Below are positions 1 to 8,910 of a stretch of DNA of 57,007 bases, piece by piece (within the stretch, counting starts at the first letter, position 1; each line of letters begins with the position of its first letter). The position numbers and the translations under genes were made by a program. The DNA is from Bacteroidales bacterium (GTDB lineage Bacteria > Bacteroidota > Bacteroidia > Bacteroidales > JAADJA01). Location of the stretch: the NCBI GenBank assembly GCA_020052415.1, contig JAGVPB010000001.1, forward strand, positions 1 to 57,007, written 5' to 3'. Below the pieces are notes generated by a model that saw nothing but the letters and a program-made list of their open reading frames with translations, searched no databases and was not told the DNA's origin.

Positions 1-3
1 ATA

Positions 4-32
4 TGTCATTCTGAGCGAAGCGAAGAATCTCC
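4..32. repeat. Dispersed REP-like element (CATTCTGAGCGAAGCGAAGAAT type)
   Basis: The stretch contains ATTCT and AGAAT arms flanking a GCGAA-GCGAA core. I recall this sequence type as a very common dispersed intergenic element in many bacterial genomes. It lies downstream of the minus-strand kinase gene, in non-coding sequence. Only one copy is visible here, so calling it a repeat rests on recall, not on a second copy in the window. Confidence 0.55.
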
Positions 33-106
33 AAAACGGAACATTGCATCTTGAAAATAAATTTTTCCCTTGACGAGTAAAAACCATATTATTTAAAAAT
101 TTAAAC

Positions 107-127
107 AGTCTCCTAGGGATGGAGTCT
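107..127 (-). terminator. Possible intrinsic terminator of the sensor kinase gene
   Basis: Read on the minus strand, AGACTCC and GGAGACT flank a 7-nt loop and pair at six of seven positions (one A-A mismatch). A T-rich tract (TGTTTAAATTTTT) follows. The position, 26 bases past the kinase stop codon, fits a terminator, but the imperfect stem and interrupted T tract keep this tentative. Confidence 0.35.
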
Positions 128-152
128 TTTTAAATAACTGGATTACTACTCA

Positions 153-3100
153 TTAAGCTGGATTTATTGGTAGAGTAAATTTAAAACTGCTGCCCTTTCC
201 AAATTTACTTTCCACCCGGATTTTACCATTATTTTTTTCAACAAATTCCTTGCAAAGTATTAGTCCTAATCCTGAACCTTCTTCATTATTGGTTCCTGAA
301 GTTTTGTACTGTTCATCTATCCGGAAAAGGCGGCGGCAGTTTTCCGGTTCTATACCAATACCTGTATCCGTAACGCTTATTTCAATGTATTTATCAGAAT
401 TGGTTGCTGTTATATCAACAGTTCCGCCTGAATGGGTAAATTTTACTGCATTCGTAAGCAAATTTCTCAGAATGGTTTTAACCATATTTTCGTCAGCCCA
501 GGCCGCTGCCCCTTCAGCAATTTTATTGACGATCTTAATTTTTTTGCCAACAGTAGTAGCTTTTAATACAGATACATTTTCGCTAACCAATTCATGAATA
601 TTAATATACGACGGTTTAAATTCGATTTTGTCGGTTTGAGTCTTCGACCATTCAAGCAAATTTTGAAGCAGCTTGAATGTATTTTCTGATGCCTCGCAAA
701 TATTTTTAATGAATGATTTACGCTGTTTTTCATCAAAATTATCATATGCTTCATAAAGAAGGTGTGAAAATCCGAGGATAACACTGAAAGGATTTTTAAG
801 GTCATGTGCGATGATTGAAAAAAACTTATCTTTCATTGCATTTGCCTTTCGTAATTGCTGAGCCGACTCAACCAGCACAGATTCTCCCTGTTTACGCTCA
901 GTGATGTCAATTGCCACAACCAAAATTGCAGGCTTCTCATTATAATCAACAATTGAACCCAATGTTTCAATCCATCTTATCGAACCGTCTTTTCTTATAT
1001 ATTTATATTCATTTCGTGCCGGTGTTTTTTTCTTGTTAATAGCCTGTTCAATATTTCTTTTCACCCGTTCAAAGTCCTCCTGATGGATCAGGGATTTGAT
1101 CCAGTCGTTTTGTTTATCGGCAAGTTCAACAAATTTATATTGAGTGAGTTCTTCCATCCTGGAATTGGCAAAAATCAGTTTTCCCTCCTGAATAATCAAC
1201 ATTGCCTGCAATGAATTTTCAACGAGGACCCTGTATTTTGACTCAGATTGAATTTTTATTTGTTCGGCTTCCTTTGACAAAGTTACATCTTCAACATTGA
1301 TGATAAGATTTGTTATTATATCATGTTTGGTGATAACAGGCGTAATATAATATCGTAAATAAACCTGTTTACCCCAGGCTGAGGTATAAAGATTCTCATT
1401 AAAGACTACCTCACCGGTTTCAATACATTTAATAATGGCATCCGAAAGGCCGACCTTTCGGAGCAGGGGAAATGTAAGGCAATTTATCTCCTTGGTGGCT
1501 TCCTCTCCTGGAGATCCGAGTATTTCAAGGATTTTTTTATTTACCTCAAGAATTTTTCCAAGATTATCTATATAAATTATACCCGTAGGGGAGTTTTCGA
1601 CAAGGTTTTTATACTTGGCTTCACTTTTACTTAATGCTTCTAAAGTTTGTGTTAACTTTTCCTTTTGTTCTGTCAGGTCTTTATTGATTAAATTAAGGCT
1701 GTTATTGGCTTTCATTTTTGATCTTATATCATAATAAACCAATATTCCAAACACAAGCATCAGTATAAAAATGATGATCAGGTAGGTTCGTTGTGTACGG
1801 ATTTCATTTCCTTTGATTACTGCATCCTGGGTCATTAATTCCCGCTCTTTGTCATACCGGTCAATCTCGTACTTGGCCTGAATTTCTGCCAGATTATTAT
1901 GAAATTGCCTGTTGTAAATCGTATCCTTTTGCCGGGAATAATTCCGAAAATTTTCAAGTGCAAGGGCATAGTTTTTTTTCTTCTCATAAATCTTATAAAA
2001 CAGATTATAGTTTTCTGCCAGCAGCGCTGAAAGTTTAAGCGAATCAGAAATGGCAAAGCTTTTTAAGTTAAAATCAATGGCCTTACTGAGGTCATTAAGT
2101 TCATAATACGATTCTCCCAGGGTATGGTAGGATTGAGCCATGCCATAATTATTACCTAACTTTATTTCAATATCAAGTGATTTGGCAAGGTACTCAAATG
2201 CCTTTTCATAATTTCCCATGGCAAAATAGCTTTCACCCAGGTTGTTCATTGCATCTGCTGTTCCTTCATTATCTCTGAATTCCTCATAAATTTCGATGGC
2301 ATTGCCATAATATTTGATGGCCAGTTCATTTTGATCCCAGTCGCCATATATTATACCGATATTGTTGTACGAATCCCCTATTCCCTGCCTGTTTCCAAGT
2401 TCTTCTTCTATTTTTAAGGATCTTTGATAGAATTCAAGTGCTTTTTCTTTGTTGCCCCATTCATAGTAAACTATTCCGATATTGTTCAGAGTCCTTGCTA
2501 TTCCCTGTTTGTTTTGCAGGTCTTCAACCAGCTTTAGCGATTTTAGGTAATACTCCAATGCTTTTTCAAAACTTCCAAGATCATTATAAACAATTCCCAT
2601 CCGGTTGGTGATATCAGCAAGGTCCTGCAGTTCATTAACATTTTGAGCTATGTCTGCTGCTTTTTTATAAGAAACCAGGGATGGCTGGTAATTGCCCAGG
2701 GAATAATAAACAGAACCCAGATACTGCAAATAGTTAATCATTTGTTTCGGACGATTGAATTTTTGTTCCATTTCAATTGAATTAAGAACATATTCCAATG
2801 CCGTTTTATAATCGTTTATTTCAAAAAAAGACTTACCAATTAAAAAAGATAAATCCGAAACAAGGGTGTCATTCCCTCTTGACTTTTCAAACTCTAATGC
2901 CAGCCGGTAATTCTTTACTGCCGAATCGTAGTTGAAAAGTGAGTAATGTGCCTTTCCAAGATTATATAAAGCTCTGCTTTTTCCATCCTGGTTTTCAACC
3001 ATCCGGGCAAGCTGCAGGGCATTTTCTGCATATATTCTGGCCTTTTCAGGATTAATGGTTAAATATTCGGCTGAAAGTAAATTCAGCAGGTCAACTTTTT

Positions 3101-3254
3101 TATTAACCGGGGAGCTTTCTAATTCTTTTTCAAGCCGCAATATACGGATGGCTACATTTTCATTTTGAGTAAATGAGGCAGGTTGAACCAAAAGGAACAG
3201 GGGGATGATCACACATTTACGAAACAACCTGATTGTTAATAAAGTTCGCCTCAT
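153..3254 (-). CDS. TPR-PAS-PAS sensor histidine kinase
   Basis: This is a 1033-residue membrane sensor kinase. A hydrophobic leader (about 1-28) is followed by roughly ten tetratricopeptide repeats (about 30-450), which would lie in the periplasm. One membrane segment sits near 490-512, then a coiled coil, two PAS domains (about 550-660 and 675-790), a HisKA dimerisation helix and a HATPase domain. The H-box reads FFSIIAHDLKNP, with the phospho-acceptor at His817. The N-box (NLLTNAVKF), G1 (DTGIGI) and G2 (GSGLGL) are intact, so it should be active. There is no receiver domain and no response regulator within the window, so it is an orphan kinase. It lies 36 bp downstream of the phosphorylase gene on the same strand and may be co-transcribed. 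The sensed signal is unknown. Confidence 0.93.
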   Translation of the reverse strand: MRRTLLTIRLFRKCVIIPLFLLVQPASFTQNENVAIRILRLEKELESSPVNKKVDLLNLLSAEYLTINPEKARIYAENALQLARMVENQDGKSRALYNLGKAHYSLFNYDSAVKNYRLALEFEKSRGNDTLVSDLSFLIGKSFFEINDYKTALEYVLNSIEMEQKFNRPKQMINYLQYLGSVYYSLGNYQPSLVSYKKAADIAQNVNELQDLADITNRMGIVYNDLGSFEKALEYYLKSLKLVEDLQNKQGIARTLNNIGIVYYEWGNKEKALEFYQRSLKIEEELGNRQGIGDSYNNIGIIYGDWDQNELAIKYYGNAIEIYEEFRDNEGTADAMNNLGESYFAMGNYEKAFEYLAKSLDIEIKLGNNYGMAQSYHTLGESYYELNDLSKAIDFNLKSFAISDSLKLSALLAENYNLFYKIYEKKKNYALALENFRNYSRQKDTIYNRQFHNNLAEIQAKYEIDRYDKERELMTQDAVIKGNEIRTQRTYLIIIFILMLVFGILVYYDIRSKMKANNSLNLINKDLTEQKEKLTQTLEALSKSEAKYKNLVENSPTGIIYIDNLGKILEVNKKILEILGSPGEEATKEINCLTFPLLRKVGLSDAIIKCIETGEVVFNENLYTSAWGKQVYLRYYITPVITKHDIITNLIINVEDVTLSKEAEQIKIQSESKYRVLVENSLQAMLIIQEGKLIFANSRMEELTQYKFVELADKQNDWIKSLIHQEDFERVKRNIEQAINKKKTPARNEYKYIRKDGSIRWIETLGSIVDYNEKPAILVVAIDITERKQGESVLVESAQQLRKANAMKDKFFSIIAHDLKNPFSVILGFSHLLYEAYDNFDEKQRKSFIKNICEASENTFKLLQNLLEWSKTQTDKIEFKPSYINIHELVSENVSVLKATTVGKKIKIVNKIAEGAAAWADENMVKTILRNLLTNAVKFTHSGGTVDITATNSDKYIEISVTDTGIGIEPENCRRLFRIDEQYKTSGTNNEEGSGLGLILCKEFVEKNNGKIRVESKFGKGSSFKFTLPINPA

Positions 3255-3290
3255 TTTTTTTTTAAATCAATCAGCCAAGATATAGAATAT

Positions 3291-4214
3291 TTAATCCTTT
3301 TCCAAATTTGTATCGAGATCCGGTAATTTATTTTTGATTATATCCAGGAGCAGTTCTATGAGGTTATGCATTGCCTTTTTATAATCCTGGTTAAAATCGT
3401 GTTTATTCCTGTTGGCAATTGCAACACACATCGTAAGCGAACGATGTCCTAAAAGTTTACTTAACCCATAAAGTGCTGAAGTTTCCATTTCAAAATTAAT
3501 AATCTTTTTTTCTTCGAAATTAAAATTCTCCAGCTTTTTATTCAAACCCGAAAAAGCTAATGGCAGCCTGAGTTCTCGCCCCTGTGGTGCATAAAATCCC
3601 GGAGCCGTAGCTGTGATCCCGCTTATAAAATGGCTCTTAAATATGTTGAATAAAGATTCGGATGAACGTATTACATAAGGCTTGGGCAATTCTTTCGGCC
3701 ATTTGGACCGGGAAATAAAAGCTTCACTAATTTCCTTTTCCTCGATTTTATAAAAATTACCGTAAAAGCTCATTAAACCGTCAAGCCCAAGGCCATATTC
3801 CGACAGAACCATAGAATTTATAGGAACATCGGGTTGTATTGCGCCTGAAGTACCCACCCGGAACAGGGTTAATGAGGTATGATTTTCTTTCTCGACTCTT
3901 GTTTGCAAATCAACGTTTACGAGCGCATCCAGCTCATTTAATACTATATCAATGTTATCGGTGCCCATGCCGGTTGACATAACGGTAAGCCGCTTATTAC
4001 CAAGGAAACCTGTATGGGTTTTTATTTCCCTGTTTTCAACTTTAAACTCAATTTTATCAAAATAATTTGAAATGATTTCTACCCGCTGAGGGTCTCCTAC
4101 AAGAATAACCGTACGGGCCAGTTGTTCAGGCCTGAGTTTTAAATGATATATACTTCCATCGGGATGCAGGATCAGTTCAGAAGCGGGTATTATTTTACCA
4201 CTTTTCATACACAA
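3291..4214 (-). CDS. Nucleoside phosphorylase, uridine phosphorylase-like
   Basis: A 307-residue protein of the PNP/UDP phosphorylase superfamily, which reversibly splits nucleosides with phosphate to give ribose-1-phosphate and a base. The phosphate-site motif GDPQR lies near residue 41, followed by a GMGTDN stretch, the central GTSGAIQPDVP strand, and FEMETSALYG near 245, where the glutamate contacts the ribose in this family. The residues around it resemble uridine phosphorylase more than purine nucleoside phosphorylase, but substrate is not settled by sequence alone. It is soluble and cytoplasmic. An ATG six bases downstream (4208) is an equally good start. The gene diverges from cinA across a 46-bp gap that carries a -7 box for each direction. 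Confidence 0.85.
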   Translation of the reverse strand: MCMKSGKIIPASELILHPDGSIYHLKLRPEQLARTVILVGDPQRVEIISNYFDKIEFKVENREIKTHTGFLGNKRLTVMSTGMGTDNIDIVLNELDALVNVDLQTRVEKENHTSLTLFRVGTSGAIQPDVPINSMVLSEYGLGLDGLMSFYGNFYKIEEKEISEAFISRSKWPKELPKPYVIRSSESLFNIFKSHFISGITATAPGFYAPQGRELRLPLAFSGLNKKLENFNFEEKKIINFEMETSALYGLSKLLGHRSLTMCVAIANRNKHDFNQDYKKAMHNLIELLLDIIKNKLPDLDTNLEKD

Positions 4215-4221
4215 ATATTCC

Positions 4222-4229
4222 TAATTTTG
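4222..4229 (+). promoter_or_regulatory. -7 promoter element for cinA
   Basis: TAATTTTG matches the Bacteroidota -7 consensus TAnnTTTG and lies 31 bases before the cinA ATG. No TTTG -33 box is visible at the expected distance, so only half of the promoter is supported. Confidence 0.4.
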
Positions 4230-4241
4230 CTGAAAAAATTG

Positions 4242-4249
4242 CAAAGATA
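4242..4249 (-). promoter_or_regulatory. -7 promoter element for the phosphorylase gene
   Basis: On the minus strand this reads TATCTTTG followed by C, a good match to TAnnTTTG, 27 bases before the phosphorylase start. It interleaves with the opposing cinA element in the same 46-bp gap, so the two promoters probably overlap. No clear -33 box was found. Confidence 0.4.
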
Positions 4250-4260
4250 GAAATTCTTCC

Positions 4261-5499
4261 ATGACAGCTGAAATCATTTCAATAGGCGACGAATTGCTGA
4301 TCGGTCAGGTTGTTAACACCAATGCTTCATGGATGGCACAGGAGTTTAACCGTGCCGGAATAAAAATTTACCAGGTTTCGACTGTTTCTGACGAAAGGTT
4401 ACATATTTTATCTTCCCTCTACGATGCCTCCAAACGAGCAGAACTGATATTGATTACCGGCGGCCTTGGTCCTACAAAAGATGATATAACCAAAAGTACT
4501 TTGTGTGAGTATTTCCATACAAGATTGATTTTCAGCCAGCAGGTTTTTGATGATATTAATAAATTATTCAGATTAAGGGGGCTTCAGATCAGCGAATTGA
4601 ACCGTAAGCAAGCGGAAATTCCTGAAGCCTGCACACCAATTAGAAACGGGAACGGAACTGCACCGGGAATGTGGTTTGAAAAAGACGGTAAAATCTATAT
4701 TTCTTTGCCTGGCGTACCTTATGAAATGCAGGCGATGGTGACCGAAAATGTAATCCCTGAATTATTAAAACGCTTTAAATTGGGTGCCATCGTTCATAAA
4801 ACCGTTCTCACATTTGGTATCCCGGAATCAGTGCTTGCAAAAAAGATTGAGGGTTGGGAGGACCACCTTCCGCCAAATATCAGGCTTGCCTACCTTCCGC
4901 AAGCTGGTTCTGTACGACTCAGATTATCAGCAACGGGAGAAAGTAAAAATGACCTGGAAAATCTGATTCAGGTTGAAACGGACAAACTTTCTAAATTAAT
5001 TCCTGATGCCATTTTTGGTCACGATGATGATCAGCTTGAATCACTGATCGGTAAACTTCTTCAGGAAAAAGGCCTTACATTATCCACTGCCGAAAGCTGT
5101 ACGGGTGGATATATTGCTCATCTTATCACTACCGTGGCCGGAAGTTCAGAATATTTTAAGGGCTCTGTTATAGCTTACGCCAACGAAATAAAAGAATCCG
5201 TGCTTGGGGTTTCCCGTCAAAGTCTTATTGATTTTGGAGCAGTAAGCGAACAAGTTGCCATCGAAATGGCAATTGGTGCAAAAAAAAAGCTGAAGACAGA
5301 TTATGCAATTGCAACAACCGGAATTGCAGGGCCCGGTGGTGGGACGACCGTAAAACCGGTGGGGACTACATGGATAGCAATTGCTACACCCGGTAAAACT
5401 GTAACAAAGCATTTTATGATGGGAGAGCATCGTGGGAGAAACATCAGTAAAACAGCTTCGGCTGCTCTGAACATGCTGAGAAAATTGCTGATCCTCTGA
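4261..5499 (+). CDS. cinA: CinA family protein (competence/damage-inducible; NMN amidase)
   Basis: A 412-residue, full-length two-domain CinA. The N-terminal MoeA/MogA-like domain (about 1-170) starts ISIGDELLIGQVVNTNASW and carries TGGLGPTKDD. In this family that domain acts as an ADP-ribose/FAD-type pyrophosphatase. The C-terminal domain (about 255-412) carries TAESCTGG and TTGIAGPGGG, typical of the nicotinamide mononucleotide deamidase that recycles NMN to nicotinic acid mononucleotide. Both domains look intact, so a cytoplasmic role in pyridine-nucleotide salvage is expected. The ATG at 4261 directly precedes the first conserved strand. nadA, another NAD gene, lies 19 kb away and is not linked. 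Confidence 0.95.
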   Translation: MTAEIISIGDELLIGQVVNTNASWMAQEFNRAGIKIYQVSTVSDERLHILSSLYDASKRAELILITGGLGPTKDDITKSTLCEYFHTRLIFSQQVFDDINKLFRLRGLQISELNRKQAEIPEACTPIRNGNGTAPGMWFEKDGKIYISLPGVPYEMQAMVTENVIPELLKRFKLGAIVHKTVLTFGIPESVLAKKIEGWEDHLPPNIRLAYLPQAGSVRLRLSATGESKNDLENLIQVETDKLSKLIPDAIFGHDDDQLESLIGKLLQEKGLTLSTAESCTGGYIAHLITTVAGSSEYFKGSVIAYANEIKESVLGVSRQSLIDFGAVSEQVAIEMAIGAKKKLKTDYAIATTGIAGPGGGTTVKPVGTTWIAIATPGKTVTKHFMMGEHRGRNISKTASAALNMLRKLLIL

Positions 5500-5570
5500 T
5501 TTTAAAAAAACAATAAATCTATTTTTTTGTGGTTTAGTGAAAAGATAAATTCAAACTGAGAAAAGGTGCA

Positions 5571-7859
5571 ATGAATAAATATTCCCAGGGAGCTTCCAAA
5601 GCCCGGCAAGGATCATCAGCAGGTAAAGCAAAATTTAAAAAATATATAAGGATATTCTGGTCCATAATAGGACTGGGAGTTCTCTTTACAGTCATTTTGT
5701 TTATGTTGATTTCAACAGGAATGCTGGGCTACATTCCCACATTTGATGAGCTTGAAAATCCAAACAGCAATCTGGCTTCGGAAATCTATTCGGAAGATGG
5801 GGTACTTATAGGCAAGTACTATGTTGAAAACCGTTCAAATACCCGGTTTTCAGAACTCGACACTAATCTTGTCAGGGCACTGCTTTCAACAGAGGATATC
5901 AGATTTTACAGTCATTCGGGCATTGATTTTAAGGCTGTGGTCAGGGCGATGCTTGGCGCTGCCACCGGACAAAATAAAGGCGGCGGAAGCACCATTACAC
6001 AACAGTTTGCAAAACTGCTGTTTCATGAAAGACCGGATTCAAAAGCAAAAAGAGTTTTACAAAAGCTTAATGAATGGGTAATTGCAGCAAAGCTTGAAAA
6101 ACGGTATTCAAAGGATGAAATTATTGCCCTTTACCTGAACAAATTTGATTTCGTGAATAATGCAGTGGGAATAAAATCAGCGGCTAAAATCTATTTTAAT
6201 ACTTCTCCCGATTCGCTGAAAGTGGAAGAATCGGCACTGCTTGTAGGTATGTTGAAAAACCCTGCACTTTACAATCCCGTTCGTCGTCCCGATACTGTTT
6301 TTGCCCGTCGTAATGTGGTTTTAAAGCAAATGCAGCGATATGATTTCATTTCAGATAAACAGTATGATTCCTTAAGTAAATTGCCGGTTGATATGTCGAA
6401 ATTCGGACGCCAGGATCATGTTACAGGATATGCAACCTATTTCAGGGAATACCTGCGCAGCAAATTAAAAAAATGGTGCAGCGAACACTTAAAGCCCGAT
6501 GGAACCCCTTATGATATTTACAAAGACGGATTAAAAATTTATACCACACTTGACTCCAGGTTACAAAAATATGCCGAAGAAGCAGTAATAGAACACCTGA
6601 GCAGGGATTTGCAGCCAGCTTTTTTTAAACATTGGAAAGGTTATCGCCTTGCCCCTTTTTCTTTTGAAGGCAATCAGGCTGTTGAAATAAAGAAAATCAT
6701 GACGCAGGCTATGCACCGTTCCGACAGGTACCGCAAGCTAAAAGAAGCAAATGTACCACCCAGTTCAATTGAATTGAATTTTAACACACCTATCCGGATG
6801 AGAGTTTTTACCTGGAATGGAGAATGTGATACGGTAATGAGCCCGATGGACAGCATTCACTATTATAAATTCTTCCTGCAGGCCGGGCTAATGTCGGTTG
6901 AACCATCCACCGGCTATGTTAAAGCTTATGTCGGAGGAATAAATTACAAGCACTTCCAATATGATCATGTCACTCAGGGAGCCCGTCAGGTGGGTTCAAC
7001 CTTCAAACCGTTTTTATATACACTTGCAATGCAAAACGGATTGTCGCCCTGTTCCAAATTCCCGAACATTCAGCCTGTAATATTTTTAGACAATGGAAAG
7101 ACGTGGGAACCCGACAATTCTTCAAGAGATGACAGAGGAATGGAGATCACTTTAAAATATGCTTTGGCAACATCCAATAACTGGATATCGGGACATTTGG
7201 TCAACCGTTTTTCACCGGAAGCGGTGGTTAAAATTGCACGAAATATGGGTGTCAAAAGCTTCCTTGATCCCGTTCCATCACTTGTTCTCGGCTCTTCGGA
7301 CCTTACTTTGTATGAAATGGTAGGAGCAATGAATACCTTTACTAATAAAGGTGTTTATATTGAACCTATTATGATCACACGTATTGAAGACAAAAGCGGC
7401 AATGTGCTTGAAACTTTTTTTCCGCAGCAACATGAAGCCATGAGCGAGGAAACCGCTTACCTGATGCTTGATCTGATGAAAGGTGTGGTGAATTTCGGGA
7501 CAGGGGTTCGGTTGCGTTCAAAATATCAGTTCGAAAATCCGATTGCCGGAAAAACAGGTACAACAAATAATCACTCCGATGGATGGTTTATGGGACTGAT
7601 ACCGGACTTAACAACAGGTGTATGGGTCGGGTGTGAAGACCGGGCAGCACATTTCCGGTCGCTTAACCTTGGACAGGGCGCCAACATGGCATTACCAATC
7701 TGGGCGCTTTATATGAATAAGGTGTATGCCGATTCATCGCTTGATATTTCAATGGATGATTTTGAAGCGCCACTGACTCCGCTTTCTGTCGAAATAGACT
7801 GTGACAAATATGACCGGGTGTATAAATCGAAAAAAACGGGGAGTGGAGAGGAGTTTTAA
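5571..7859 (+). CDS. Penicillin-binding protein 1A-type bifunctional transglycosylase/transpeptidase
   Basis: A 762-residue class A PBP that polymerises lipid II and cross-links the glycan strands. A cytoplasmic basic tail and one membrane anchor (about 32-54) lead into a GT51 domain. Its catalytic Glu108 lies in EDIRFYSHSG, followed by GGGSTITQQFAK and EKRYSKDEIIALYLN. The transpeptidase domain shows the acyl-serine motif Ser476-Thr-Phe-Lys479, Ser535-Asn-Asn and Lys661-Thr-Gly, all intact. The GAGAAAAGG sequence just before the ATG is one of the better ribosome-binding sites in the window. It is 71 bp downstream of cinA and may have its own promoter. The length is normal for Bacteroidota PBP1A proteins. 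Confidence 0.95.
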   Translation: MNKYSQGASKARQGSSAGKAKFKKYIRIFWSIIGLGVLFTVILFMLISTGMLGYIPTFDELENPNSNLASEIYSEDGVLIGKYYVENRSNTRFSELDTNLVRALLSTEDIRFYSHSGIDFKAVVRAMLGAATGQNKGGGSTITQQFAKLLFHERPDSKAKRVLQKLNEWVIAAKLEKRYSKDEIIALYLNKFDFVNNAVGIKSAAKIYFNTSPDSLKVEESALLVGMLKNPALYNPVRRPDTVFARRNVVLKQMQRYDFISDKQYDSLSKLPVDMSKFGRQDHVTGYATYFREYLRSKLKKWCSEHLKPDGTPYDIYKDGLKIYTTLDSRLQKYAEEAVIEHLSRDLQPAFFKHWKGYRLAPFSFEGNQAVEIKKIMTQAMHRSDRYRKLKEANVPPSSIELNFNTPIRMRVFTWNGECDTVMSPMDSIHYYKFFLQAGLMSVEPSTGYVKAYVGGINYKHFQYDHVTQGARQVGSTFKPFLYTLAMQNGLSPCSKFPNIQPVIFLDNGKTWEPDNSSRDDRGMEITLKYALATSNNWISGHLVNRFSPEAVVKIARNMGVKSFLDPVPSLVLGSSDLTLYEMVGAMNTFTNKGVYIEPIMITRIEDKSGNVLETFFPQQHEAMSEETAYLMLDLMKGVVNFGTGVRLRSKYQFENPIAGKTGTTNNHSDGWFMGLIPDLTTGVWVGCEDRAAHFRSLNLGQGANMALPIWALYMNKVYADSSLDISMDDFEAPLTPLSVEIDCDKYDRVYKSKKTGSGEEF

Positions 7860-7953
7860 ATCTTTATCTTCCTTCGGATGTTCAAAATTTTAATTAAACT
7901 ACTGTTTTAAAGTTTTGCAAAAAAATCAAATAAAACAGACAATTTAGTTTTAC

Positions 7954-7961
7954 TATTTTTG
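7954..7961 (+). promoter_or_regulatory. -7 promoter element of the glycan operon
   Basis: TATTTTTG matches TAnnTTTG and is followed by C. It lies 27 bases before the ATG at 7989. A longer reading from TTG 7959 would start inside this element, which argues for the ATG start. No -33 TTTG is found at the usual spacing. Confidence 0.4.
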
Positions 7962-7988
7962 CCTGAAGCGATCCAAAAAATAATTCTG

Positions 7989-8852
7989 ATGCTAGTTAAT
8001 AAAAAAGTCACTATTGTTATTCCTGCATTTAATGAAGAGACAGGTTTACAAACAGCGCTGGAAAGTATTATCAATCAGGGATATCAGGAAAAATATGAAG
8101 TGCTTCTAATTGACGACGGATCAACGGACAATACTGCTGAAATAATAAAAAAATTTCCGGTAAAGCTGGTAAGGCACAGCATTAACAAAGGGTACGGGGC
8201 AGCATTGAAAACCGGTATCAGGAGAGCAACTGGTGATTATATTGTCATTTTTGACAGTGACGGGCAGCATGATCCCAAATATGTTCAAACCATTGTTGAT
8301 ATGCTTGAAGAATATGATATGGTAATCGGTGAACGCACGTCCGATTCTTTTCAGGTGAAACGAAGACAAAAAGGAAAAAGGCTTATCAGGTTTATAGGTG
8401 AATACATGGTTGAACAGAAACTTCCGGATTATAATTCAGGCTTCAGGGGATTTAAAAAAGAAATTATCAGAGAAATGCTGCACTTAATGCCAAATGGATT
8501 CTCTTTTTCTACCACCTCTACCCTTGCTTTTCTTAAGGAAGGTTATTCAATCGGTACATTTCCAATCGTTGTTGAAGAGAGGCAGGGCAGGAAAAGTAAT
8601 GTAAAACTTGTTAAAGATGGGTCCAAGACATTGCTTCTTATATTCAGAATAATTATGTTGTTCAATCCTCTGAAAGTGTTTTTCCCGGCAAGTATCATTT
8701 TTACAATTACCGGTGTTGCATTCGGGATTTACGGATATATAATCGCCTCACGTTTTTCGAATAGCGCAGTCATTCTCACCACGTTGGGTATGTTTTTATT
8801 TTTTATCGGTCTTATTTCTGATCAAATATCAATGCTCAACCGAAAAAGATAG
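7989..8852 (+). CDS. Family 2 glycosyltransferase, dolichyl/polyprenyl-phosphate sugar synthase type
   Basis: A 287-residue GT2 enzyme. The GT-A domain has the usual nucleotide-sugar strand VTIVIPAFNEE at its start, LLIDDGSTDNT, and the metal-binding FDSDGQHDP. YNSGFRGFKKE and RQGRKSNV are typical of DPM1/DPMS-like enzymes, which move a sugar onto a polyprenyl phosphate. Two membrane helices at the C-terminus (about 225-280) would hold it on the cytoplasmic face. I chose ATG 7989 because the conserved fold begins directly after it and the TTG at 7959 lies in the promoter box. As first gene of the 8.0-14.7 kb operon, it probably makes the lipid-linked donor used by the GT39 enzyme at its end. 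The sugar is unknown. Confidence 0.88.
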   Translation: MLVNKKVTIVIPAFNEETGLQTALESIINQGYQEKYEVLLIDDGSTDNTAEIIKKFPVKLVRHSINKGYGAALKTGIRRATGDYIVIFDSDGQHDPKYVQTIVDMLEEYDMVIGERTSDSFQVKRRQKGKRLIRFIGEYMVEQKLPDYNSGFRGFKKEIIREMLHLMPNGFSFSTTSTLAFLKEGYSIGTFPIVVEERQGRKSNVKLVKDGSKTLLLIFRIIMLFNPLKVFFPASIIFTITGVAFGIYGYIIASRFSNSAVILTTLGMFLFFIGLISDQISMLNRKR

Positions 8853-8910
8853 TTTGGGATCCAAAATTTGAATTTACTTTTTCTAATTTTAGCAACTTTT
8901 AAAATATTTA

